In this document: positions 1 to 5,726 of the stretch, in pieces
Layout: the number at the start of each line of letters is the position of its first letter
Position numbering within the stretch: the first letter of the stretch is position 1
From: Thiomargarita sp.
Lineage (GTDB): Bacteria > Pseudomonadota > Gammaproteobacteria > Beggiatoales > Beggiatoaceae
Direction: 5' to 3'
NCBI GenBank assembly: GCA_023144675.1
Contig: JAGLFE010000520.1
Coordinates: 1-6,586 of the forward strand
DNA length: 6,586 nt
Position numbers and translations under genes: made by a program
Notes under the pieces: model-generated
Database searches by the model: none
What the model was told of the DNA's origin: nothing
What the model saw: the letters and a program-made list of their open reading frames with translations, nothing else

Positions 1-27
1 CAAATTTTTATTAGAGGTGAGTTAAAT

Positions 28-300
28 ATGCCAATAATATCTATGTTTTATGGCATTCTTATTAGGATGTTCTTTAAAGATACCGATAAACACAACATTC
101 CTCATATACATGCAGAATATCAAGGTAAATCAGCAGTATATTCTATACCAGAAGGTAAATTATTAGCTGGTTCGTTACCATTAAAAAAAGAAAAGTTAGT
201 AATTGCATGGATTGAAATTCATCAAGAAGATTTATTAGCAGATTGGGAACTTGCTGTTAATGGTCAGATTCCTTTTAAAATTAAAGGTCTAGATCAATGA
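28..300 (+). CDS. DUF4160 family protein, first gene of a putative toxin-antitoxin pair
   Basis: This 90-residue protein has the look of the DUF4160 family. It opens with MPIISMFYGILIRMFF, followed by a His-rich stretch (H22, P25, H26, H28, A29, E30, Y31). The C-terminal half carries the typical L..W.E.H...L...WELA pattern (W61, H65, L69-L70, W73). Family length is usually 80-90 residues, so the gene appears complete. The start ATG at 28 is preceded by a strong Shine-Dalgarno (AGAGGTGAG, 13-21). The stop overlaps the start of the next gene in an ATGA, so the two are very likely translationally coupled. DUF4160 genes are commonly found next to DUF2442 genes and the pair is generally regarded as a predicted type II toxin-antitoxin module. 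Which partner is toxic cannot be told from this sequence and no catalytic site is evident. The family call is firm; the TA role is an inference from gene order. Confidence 0.88.
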   Translation: MPIISMFYGILIRMFFKDTDKHNIPHIHAEYQGKSAVYSIPEGKLLAGSLPLKKEKLVIAWIEIHQEDLLADWELAVNGQIPFKIKGLDQ

Positions 301-524
301 TAATTAAAAAAATTGAACCTTTAATAGCTAATTATACCCTTAAAATAACTACTGATAAGGGTAAAGTGGGTGTGTTTGATGTAACTCCATATTTAGATTT
401 AGAAGCATTTACTGATTTAAAAAATGTTGATTCTTTTAAAAAAGTAAATAATGGTGGTTATTTTATTGAATGGGATTGTGGCGCAGATTTATCAGCTGAT
501 ACAATAGAGGCATATTTGAAATGA
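297..524 (+). CDS. DUF2442 family protein, second gene of a putative toxin-antitoxin pair
   Basis: This 75-residue protein matches the DUF2442 family. It has an N-terminal beta-rich part (IEPLIANYTLKITTDKGKVG, 6-25) and F27-D28-V29. The middle section reads F39 T D L. The signature C-terminus is GGYFIEWDCGADLSADTI (53-70) followed by EAYL. The length is normal for the family. The ATG at 297 lies inside the stop of the DUF4160 gene (ATGA overlap), with AAAGG at 283-287 within the upstream coding region as a plausible ribosome binding site. The tight overlap indicates one transcript and coupled translation. The DUF4160-DUF2442 pairing is recurrent and usually interpreted as toxin-antitoxin. I see no DNA-binding helix-turn-helix in either protein, so autoregulation is not evident from sequence. 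Confidence 0.88.
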   Translation: MIIKKIEPLIANYTLKITTDKGKVGVFDVTPYLDLEAFTDLKNVDSFKKVNNGGYFIEWDCGADLSADTIEAYLK

Positions 525-672
525 CGAGCTTGTAAATTGTAGTGAACTTGCTAACCCCAACAATTTAATCTCCGAAATTAGGTTTTGAAATATCGTGTTT
601 CATTTGGAATAATATATATTAGAACTAACCGAACGTCAATATAAATCATACAAAATTCTAAGATAAATAATT

Positions 673-720
673 GCCTAACTTTGCGCTGAAGCCGATGCGA
701 AAATGCCGAGCGACTTGCCT
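673..720 (+). repeat. attC-like half site (integron cassette recombination site remnant?)
   Basis: GCCTAAC at 673-679 fits the RYYYAAC consensus of an attC outer core. It is followed after a short spacer by GCGCTGAAGCCG (683-694), close in wording to the L'' box of many attC sites. An imperfect partner AAGCCG (689-694) / CGACTT (711-716) gives a weak hairpin. The matching GTTRRRY box and a clean second arm are not found downstream, so this is at best a degenerate or truncated site. It sits in a locally GC-richer patch between two TA-like gene pairs, a cargo type common in chromosomal integrons. It could equally be an unrelated palindromic repeat. Confidence 0.2.
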
Positions 721-743
721 GATTCACTAATTTTTGTTATCAA

Positions 744-772
744 TTTATAAAACCGCTCCGTTATAGTATAAT
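744..772 (+). promoter_or_regulatory. probable sigma70 promoter for the Panacea module
   Basis: A perfect -10 box TATAAT lies at 767-772. A -35-like TTTATA at 744-749 (4 of 6 matches to TTGACA) lies upstream at the ideal 17-bp spacing. Transcription would start near 779, leaving a leader of about 64 bases before the ATG at 843. The box is placed correctly to drive the two-gene Panacea module, though -10-like strings are expected in AT-rich DNA. Confidence 0.55.
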
Positions 773-842
773 ATGAAAGATATTTCAACTACATTTGTTT
801 ATTTGTACGATAACTGATTAAAAAACATAAATAAATACTATT

Positions 843-1406
843 ATGGATACCAAAATAATTTTGCAAGCGGTTTACTATCTCTCAACCAAGTTGGGAACAA
901 TTAATAAATTGCACACAATAAAATACGTCTATTTTGCCGATAAATATCATTTGATGAAATATTCCAGAATGATTACTAATGATACTTACTACGCAATGAA
1001 AATGGGACCAGTTGCATCAAATGTAAAAAACATTCTGAGTAATGACTTTGACAACCTAGAAGAGAAACAACTTTTTGATTTCTATCTAAAAAAATCTGGA
1101 AAGTACGGTTTTGATATTGCTTCTGTCTCTTTGGAACTTGATATGTTATCAGAAACAGACAAAGAAGCATTAGATTTTGCAATTGATAATTTTAAAGATG
1201 TTGATAATATTGTGGAAGAAACGCATAAATATCCTGAGTGGAAACGTTATGAGGAAACATTCAAAAAAAATGCAACCAAAAGAGAAAAAATCATTATGGC
1301 AGATTTCTTTGAATTATCAGGTGAAAAAAATGACCCCTATAGTGAAATACCTATAGAAATTAGGGTAATGTCAAAAGAATTTTTTTTTGAAGAACGGGCA
1401 ATATAG
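843..1406 (+). CDS. Panacea-domain (DUF4065/SocA-like) putative antitoxin
   Basis: This 187-residue protein shows the Panacea (DUF4065, SocA-like) domain. The core LHTIKYVYFADKYHLMKY (23-40) is followed by R42, I44 and DTYYAMKMGPV (47-57), the most conserved region of the family. A helix LSETDKEALDFAIDNF (102-117) follows, and then THKYPEWKRY (127-136), matching the family's late H..P.W motif. Panacea domains are known as promiscuous antitoxin domains that neutralise many unrelated toxins encoded next door, and SocA of Caulobacter is a proteolytic adaptor-type relative. The next gene starts one base after this stop, as expected for an antitoxin-toxin operon with the antitoxin first. The gene has a good promoter (744-772) but no clear Shine-Dalgarno before ATG 843. 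Its last codons run through nine consecutive T (1380-1388), encoding FFF. The domain call is confident; the antitoxin role rests on family and neighbour. Confidence 0.85.
   Translation: MDTKIILQAVYYLSTKLGTINKLHTIKYVYFADKYHLMKYSRMITNDTYYAMKMGPVASNVKNILSNDFDNLEEKQLFDFYLKKSGKYGFDIASVSLELDMLSETDKEALDFAIDNFKDVDNIVEETHKYPEWKRYEETFKKNATKREKIIMADFFELSGEKNDPYSEIPIEIRVMSKEFFFEERAI
1380..1388 (+). other. T9 homopolymer at the Panacea/partner junction (possible slippage site)
   Basis: Nine T in a row fall in the last codons of the Panacea gene, read in frame as TTT TTT TTT (three Phe). The downstream gene's frame is open back through this tract (TTG AAG AAC GGG CAA TAT AGT ATG). Loss of one T in the transcript, or a +1 shift, would therefore skip the TAG at 1404-1406 and produce a Panacea-partner fusion. 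Such runs are known substrates for RNA polymerase slippage and also for sequencing indels. No experimental sign of either is available here. Confidence 0.3.
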
Positions 1407-1407
1407 T

Positions 1408-1881
1408 ATGGAACTTCCTAACGAAATTGTCATCAACTCAATTCTTGACAGTTATGAAAACAAGAGAGCTTACCTTTTTAAAAGTAAAGGTATTGAAAAA
1501 GAACACTTTCATATCTGTTTAAAAGTCAATAATGATTCATATATTCTTCTGTTTTTGGTAACTTCACAAGTTGATAAAAGACTCCAATATTACAAAATTC
1601 GTAATGATGAAAGATTTTCTGATACCGTAGTTGTTTTTGATAATACGTTAATCACTTGTTTAAGCAAGCAAAGTTGTGTTGATTGTAATCAACCAAAATA
1701 TCTTACACGAGATGAACTTTTTGCAGAGATTTCAGGTGAAGTAAAATTTATAGATACTGATATTGATTTTTCTTTAATAAAGCGGATAAAAGCAGGAATT
1801 GCTAAAAGCCCTGAGGTTAGCGAATACATTAAAAAAGAAATTATTGATTTTCCCAGTACAAATAATATGATTAACTCATAA
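1408..1881 (+). CDS. candidate toxin partner of Panacea, possibly PemK/MazF-like fold
   Basis: This 157-residue protein does not match a family I can name with certainty. Its layout is a short N-terminal helix (5-18), then a beta-rich core: EHFHICLKV (32-40), SYILLFLVTSQ (44-54), DTVVVFDN (72-79) and LITCLSKQSCVDC (81-93). The segment YLTRDELFAEI (98-108) comes next, and a C-terminal helical tail of the form LIKRIKAGIAKSPEVSEYI (123-141) follows. The order 'H-x-hydrophobic strand, hydrophobic strand ending in TS, SxxDC, LxxxEL' recalls PemK/MazF-like ribonucleases, but this is a pattern resemblance only. ATG 1408 is preferred over the in-frame TTG at 1387 because it lies one base after the Panacea stop (TAG-T-ATG), implying coupling. 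The position directly behind a Panacea antitoxin is the main reason to call it a toxin. A terminator follows about 37 bases after the stop. Confidence 0.65.
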   Translation: MELPNEIVINSILDSYENKRAYLFKSKGIEKEHFHICLKVNNDSYILLFLVTSQVDKRLQYYKIRNDERFSDTVVVFDNTLITCLSKQSCVDCNQPKYLTRDELFAEISGEVKFIDTDIDFSLIKRIKAGIAKSPEVSEYIKKEIIDFPSTNNMINS

Positions 1882-1917
1882 GTTGCATACGTCTAAATAA
1901 TAAATTATAATTCGTAA

Positions 1918-1954
1918 GGGTGCATAAGCTATAGCATTATGCACCATTATTTTT
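1918..1954 (+). terminator. rho-independent terminator / palindromic repeat after the Panacea module
   Basis: A perfect 9-bp stem GGTGCATAA (1919-1927) / TTATGCACC (1937-1945) is followed by ATTATTTTT (1946-1954). The loop GCTATAGC is itself self-complementary, so the helix can extend with one bulged A. The stem plus T-rich tail is a good intrinsic terminator for the Panacea module. Its wording also matches an AT-drifted form of a widespread GGGTGCGTTA...TAACGCACC intergenic repeat, so it may be a repeat co-opted as a terminator. Confidence 0.65.
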
Positions 1955-1962
1955 AAAATTAC

Positions 1963-2071
1963 GGTAGTCCTAATGTAGTTTGGGTTAGCTAAAGCGTAAT
2001 CCAACATCATTCAATGTTTTAAGTCGGGTTATCGACCTACATTTTAGCCCAATCTAGGACTTAGGACTACC
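1963..2071. repeat. 109-bp MITE-like palindromic element with 11-bp perfect terminal inverted repeats
   Basis: The ends GGTAGTCCTAA (1963-1973) and TTAGGACTACC (2061-2071) are perfect inverted repeats. Further in, TTGGG (1980-1984) faces CCCAA (2048-2052). The left half contains its own hairpin, TGGGTTAGCT (1981-1990) with AGCGTAATCCA (1993-2003, one bulge, one wobble), of a common TGTAGTTTGGGTTA...TAATCCAACA repeat type. The right half contains GTCG/CGAC (2023-2036) and AATGT/ACATT (2013-2043). It has no coding capacity. The nested arrangement suggests a non-autonomous mobile element or a mosaic of short palindromic repeats. No clear target-site duplication is visible. Confidence 0.6.
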
Positions 2072-2102
2072 AAAAATAGTTGTACAGAGTGTCGATTTTA
2101 AC

Positions 2103-2117
2103 TCAATAAATTATTGA
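2103..2117. promoter_or_regulatory. AT-rich dyad upstream of the LplT-Aas gene (possible operator)
   Basis: TCAATAA, one central A, then TTATTGA form a perfect 15-bp dyad, 54 bases before the fused lipid gene's ATG. The spacing would suit a dimeric regulator, but the composition is so AT-rich that chance is a real possibility. No convincing -35/-10 pair could be placed around it. Confidence 0.2.
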
Positions 2118-2170
2118 TTCAACTATATTTTTACTATTTTTTTAAATAAATATCATAACTGGAATAAAAA

Positions 2171-5100
2171 ATGTGGAAAAGTAAACCCTTTATACCTTAT
2201 TTAATTATTGTTTTCTTTAATGCTTTTACCGATTTAGGGCATAAGATTATTATTCAAAATGCCCTATTTAAATTTTATGATGGCACCGAATTGCGTATTT
2301 ATACCGCTATTATTCAAGCCATGATTTTATTACCTTTTATTATGACTTTTACCCCTGCTGGTTTTTTATCCGATAAATTTCCTAAAAACAAAGTGATTAA
2401 AATAGCTGCTTTGGCGGCGATTCCAATTACCATGATGATTACTTGGAGTTATTACATCGGCGATTTTTGGTTAGCTTTCGGCTTGACTTTTATTTTAGCC
2501 TTACAAAGTGCGTTTTACTCTCCAGCTAAATATGGCTATATTCGTGAATTAGTCGGTAAAAATAAATTAACTCCAGCCAATTCAGCCGTACAATCGGTTA
2601 CCATAATTGCTATTTTAATGGGAACTTTAGTTTACACGCTGTTATTTGAAGGCTTATATTCAGGACAATTTACATCAACTGGCGATATTTTACAATCAGT
2701 TAAATATGTTGGTTTTGTGCTTATCATTGGAGCCGTTATTGAGGCATGGCTTGCATTTCAATTACCTTCAAAACGAGAAACAAACACCAAATTACATTTT
2801 AATTTTAGTAAATATGTCAAAATGCAATCTTTACGAGAGAATTTAACTAGTGTTTGGTCTCATCAAGGCATTCGTTTAAGCATTATCGGTTTAGCGGTAT
2901 TTTTTGCTATCAACCAAGTTTTACTAGCTACTTTTGGAGCGCATTTGAAAGATGTAGTTGGTGAAACTGATACTCGCATTGCTAATGGAATTATGGCTTT
3001 AGGTGGTCTTGGAATTGTTTTTGGGGCTATTTTTGCTGGTAAAGTATCCAAAAATTATATTGAAACTGGCATTATCCCACTCGGAGCATTGGGTATTTGT
3101 ATTTCATTAATTATTTTGCCATTTTTACGCGATAACCTATCTTTATCTATTTTATTTGTTATTTATGGATTTTTTGGTGGTTTATTTATTGTGCCTTTAA
3201 ATGCCTTGATTCAATATTATGCCAAGGAAAACGAATTAGGCACTACATTGGCGACTAATAATTTCGTGCAAAATATATTTATGCTGTCTTTCTTGGGCAT
3301 TTCTATTGGTTTAGCTTACATGGAATTATCCAATCAAACAACTTTTTACATATTATCCATTGTTACTTTTATCGGTACTTTATATGCCATTCTTAAATTA
3401 CCGCAATCTTTTATTCGCTACGTAATTACAGGTATGTTAAGACGGCGTTATCAAATCCAAGTGGTGGGCATGAAAAATTTACCTTCTAATGGCGGCGTAT
3501 TATTACTCGGTAACCATGTCAGTTGGCTAGATTGGGCAATGTTGCAAATAGCTTCGCCGCGCCCAATTCATTTTGTCATGTTCCGCAGTTATTACGAAAA
3601 ATGGTATCTAAAAGGGTTTTTAAACATATTCAAAGTCATTCCCATCGGACGCACTGGTAGCCGACAAGCTTTAGAACAAGTTCGCACATATTTAAGTCGT
3701 GGCGAAATAGTTGCCTTATTTCCCGAAGGACATATAAGCCATAACGGACATTTAAGTATTTTTAAGGCTGGTTTTGAAAAAGCGGTTAAGGATACCGATG
3801 CGGTGATTGTGCCATTTTATTTACGAGGATTATGGGGCAGTTTATCTTCCTATGCGACTAAAAAATATCGTTACTCAGCGGGAAATGCTGGATTACGCAA
3901 AATTACCATTGGTTTTGGCAAAGCTTTATCCTCAGATGCTACCGCTGGTCAAGTAAAACAGGCAGTTTTAGAAACTTCCATCCATGCTTGGCAAGAATAT
4001 GTAAGTAGTTTAGAACCTTTAGCCGAAAGTTTCTTAAAAACAGCCAAAATGCAAAAAAATCGGGTTTGTTTAATGGAAGCGACAGCGGATTTAACTTATG
4101 GACGCTTATTGACTGCCAGCTTAATTTTTGCCAAAAAACTCAAGGCTTTAATGTTAGGACAGCAAAATATAGGAATTTTATTACCCGCTTCCTCTGGAGC
4201 CGTAATTGCTAATTTAGCGGTGTTAATCAATGGCAAAACGGTAGTTAATCTTAATTATACCGCCACTCCAACAACCATTTTAGCTTGCATGGAAGTTGCC
4301 GAAATTAAAACAGTTCTCACTTCCAAACGTTTCTTAACTAAATTGGAAGATCGGGGGATTAATTTAGAGCCGTTAAAATCGCAAGCGCAATTTATTTACT
4401 TGGAAGAGGTTAAAAAAGAAATTCCTAAAACGACACTACTTTGGACTTTTTTACAAACTAAATTATTACCAGCTTTGGTGTTGAAAATGCTTTATTTTGA
4501 AAAAGTTACTTTAGACGATACCGCCGCAATATTATTTAGCAGTGGTAGCGAAGGCACGCCTAAAGGAGTCGAATTAAGCCATGCTAATATTATGGGAAAT
4601 ATTAAACAATCCACTGCCATTCTTAATCCCGAAGATAATGATGTCATTTTAAATGCTTTGCCTACTTTTCACGCTTTTGGGCTAACCGTTAGCACCTTTT
4701 TACCGCTAATTGAAGGCATTCCAATGGTTTGCCAACCTGACCCAACTGATGCTAAAGCAGTTGCTCGTTTAATAGCGCAATATCAAATAACCTTTTTATG
4801 TGGCACTTCCACCTTTTTCCGCATTTATACCCGTAGCCGTAAAGTGCATCCATTGATGTTTCAAAGTTTACGCATTATTATCGCTGGGGCGGAACGTTTA
4901 AGTCCTGAAGTACGGCAAGCTTTTAAGGAAAAATTCAATAAAGAAATTTATGAAGGTTATGGCGCAACTGAAACTTCACCCGTAGCTAGTTGCAATATTC
5001 CTGATATTTTACTGTCTTATTCTGGCGATGTGCAAGTGGGTAATAAAATTGGAACTGTTGGTTTGCCTTTACCTGGAACTACGATTAAAATTGTTGACCC

Positions 5101-5611
5101 CAATACTTTAGCCGAATTGCCGATTGGGGAAGCGGGTTTGATTTTGATTAGTGGTACGCAGTTAATGAAAGGCTATTTAAAAGATGCTGAGAAAACGCAA
5201 TCGGTGATTATTGAAAAAGATGGGGTGCGTTGGTATAAATCTGGCGATAAAGGGCGATTAGATACTGATGGCTTTATTACTATTTTAGATCGCTATTCCC
5301 GTTTTGCTAAATTAGCTGGTGAAATGGTTAGTTTAGGTGCAATTGAAGCGGAAATAACTAAAATTGTTGATAATTCAGAAATGGAAGTATTAGCTGTTGC
5401 CTTGCCTGACCCAGGTAAAGGGGAAAAGGTTATTTTGTTGGTTGCAGGCGAGATTGATTTGGATAACTTAAAATCCCAAATTATAAAAAGTAATATTAAT
5501 CCATTAATGAAGCCAAAAACTTATTTAGCTGTGGAAGCGATTCCAAAATTGGGAACGGGAAAGGCTGATTTCAGTGGAGCGAAGAAGTTGGTTTTGGAAA
5601 TGATGCCATAA
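2171..5611 (+). CDS. aas: LplT-Aas fusion: MFS lysophospholipid transporter + PlsC acyltransferase + acyl-ACP synthetase
   Basis: This 1146-residue protein fuses three modules that recycle lysophospholipid at the inner membrane. Residues 1-410 are an MFS transporter of about 12 membrane segments (first at about 8-22, last at about 390-408). They include the loop 2-3 motif GFLSDKFPKNK (64-74) and correspond to LplT, which flips lyso-PE inward. Residues 420-610 are a PlsC/LPLAT acyltransferase with the HX4D motif NHVSWLD (H449, D454) and FPEGHIS (517-523). Residues about 620-1146 are an AMP-forming acyl-ACP synthetase. It has the P-loop SSGSEGTPKG (790-799), YEGYGATETSP (927-937), YKSGDKGR (1022-1029, D1026), RFAKLAGEMVS and GTGKAD (1128-1133, probable catalytic K1131). 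All key residues are present, so it should be active. In E. coli LplT and Aas are separate adjacent genes. The ATG at 2171 has only a weak GGA upstream. It appears monocistronic, with repeats on both sides. Confidence 0.93.
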   Translation: MWKSKPFIPYLIIVFFNAFTDLGHKIIIQNALFKFYDGTELRIYTAIIQAMILLPFIMTFTPAGFLSDKFPKNKVIKIAALAAIPITMMITWSYYIGDFWLAFGLTFILALQSAFYSPAKYGYIRELVGKNKLTPANSAVQSVTIIAILMGTLVYTLLFEGLYSGQFTSTGDILQSVKYVGFVLIIGAVIEAWLAFQLPSKRETNTKLHFNFSKYVKMQSLRENLTSVWSHQGIRLSIIGLAVFFAINQVLLATFGAHLKDVVGETDTRIANGIMALGGLGIVFGAIFAGKVSKNYIETGIIPLGALGICISLIILPFLRDNLSLSILFVIYGFFGGLFIVPLNALIQYYAKENELGTTLATNNFVQNIFMLSFLGISIGLAYMELSNQTTFYILSIVTFIGTLYAILKLPQSFIRYVITGMLRRRYQIQVVGMKNLPSNGGVLLLGNHVSWLDWAMLQIASPRPIHFVMFRSYYEKWYLKGFLNIFKVIPIGRTGSRQALEQVRTYLSRGEIVALFPEGHISHNGHLSIFKAGFEKAVKDTDAVIVPFYLRGLWGSLSSYATKKYRYSAGNAGLRKITIGFGKALSSDATAGQVKQAVLETSIHAWQEYVSSLEPLAESFLKTAKMQKNRVCLMEATADLTYGRLLTASLIFAKKLKALMLGQQNIGILLPASSGAVIANLAVLINGKTVVNLNYTATPTTILACMEVAEIKTVLTSKRFLTKLEDRGINLEPLKSQAQFIYLEEVKKEIPKTTLLWTFLQTKLLPALVLKMLYFEKVTLDDTAAILFSSGSEGTPKGVELSHANIMGNIKQSTAILNPEDNDVILNALPTFHAFGLTVSTFLPLIEGIPMVCQPDPTDAKAVARLIAQYQITFLCGTSTFFRIYTRSRKVHPLMFQSLRIIIAGAERLSPEVRQAFKEKFNKEIYEGYGATETSPVASCNIPDILLSYSGDVQVGNKIGTVGLPLPGTTIKIVDPNTLAELPIGEAGLILISGTQLMKGYLKDAEKTQSVIIEKDGVRWYKSGDKGRLDTDGFITILDRYSRFAKLAGEMVSLGAIEAEITKIVDNSEMEVLAVALPDPGKGEKVILLVAGEIDLDNLKSQIIKSNINPLMKPKTYLAVEAIPKLGTGKADFSGAKKLVLEMMP

Positions 5612-5642
5612 AAAATTTGTTTTTAGCTCGTGCTTAAATTTT

Positions 5643-5685
5643 GGCGGGATTTTACCCACCCTACCTAGCTTAGGGGTTGGGTGGT
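5643..5685. repeat. palindromic intergenic repeat downstream of the LplT-Aas fusion
   Basis: CCACCC (5656-5661) pairs with GGGTGG (5679-5684), and inside it CCTA (5664-5667) pairs with TAGG (5671-5674). The same CCCACC (5655-5660) can alternatively pair with GGCGGG (5643-5648, one mismatch), giving two mutually exclusive hairpins. It is much more GC-rich than its surroundings and worded like a common GGTGGG...CCCACCC intergenic repeat. It could attenuate or end transcription from the upstream gene, but the T-rich run (5704-5710) is about 20 bases away, so a classical terminator is not supported. Confidence 0.5.
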
Positions 5686-5726
5686 GAGTAATTACCAATT
5701 TTGTATTTTTGATAAGGAAAATTAAA

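Larger units (their letters stand above)
525..842. other. non-coding stretch between the two TA-like modules
   Basis: No convincing gene is present in these 318 bases on either strand. The left two thirds are AT-rich and largely featureless; a very short TGAAA/TTTCA dyad at 586-602 is too weak to call a terminator for the DUF4160-DUF2442 pair. A more GC-rich island at 673-720 contains an attC-like half site, listed separately. The right part (744-772) holds a probable promoter for the Panacea gene, also listed separately. The last 70 bases before the start at 843 are very A/T-rich and lack a recognisable Shine-Dalgarno. Confidence 0.7.

Noticed and set aside
586..602. TGAAA/TTTCA dyad as terminator of the DUF4160-DUF2442 pair
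   Set aside because: Only five A/T-dominated pairs and no proper T-tract; too weak to call.
525..842. CRISPR, tRNA or other structured RNA gene in the long intergenic region
   Set aside because: No regularly spaced direct repeats, no cloverleaf arms and no recognisable RNA motif could be found by eye.
976..1182. 68-codon open frame on the - strand inside the Panacea gene
   Set aside because: It lies wholly antisense to a well-supported gene, has no recognisable protein pattern and no ribosome binding site evident.
1387..1407. TTG start at 1387 for the Panacea partner
   Set aside because: The TTG is part of the T9 run. The ATG at 1408, one base after the preceding stop, is the better start and leaves the folded core unchanged.
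2071..2170. sigma70 promoter directly before the LplT-Aas gene
   Set aside because: TTGTAC (2080) and TTGATT (2114) are -35-like, but no acceptable -10 lies at 16-18 bp from either, so none is annotated.
2646..2846. 66-codon + strand frame inside the LplT-Aas gene
   Set aside because: Out-of-frame overlap with the membrane region of a strongly supported gene; composition is a by-product of that gene's codons.
2863..3051. 62-codon - strand frame inside the LplT-Aas gene
   Set aside because: Antisense shadow of the MFS module with no family resemblance.
5709..5726. TTG start at 5709 for the nuclease-like gene
   Set aside because: The Shine-Dalgarno AAGGA (5714-5718) lies downstream of it and is correctly spaced for ATG 5727.
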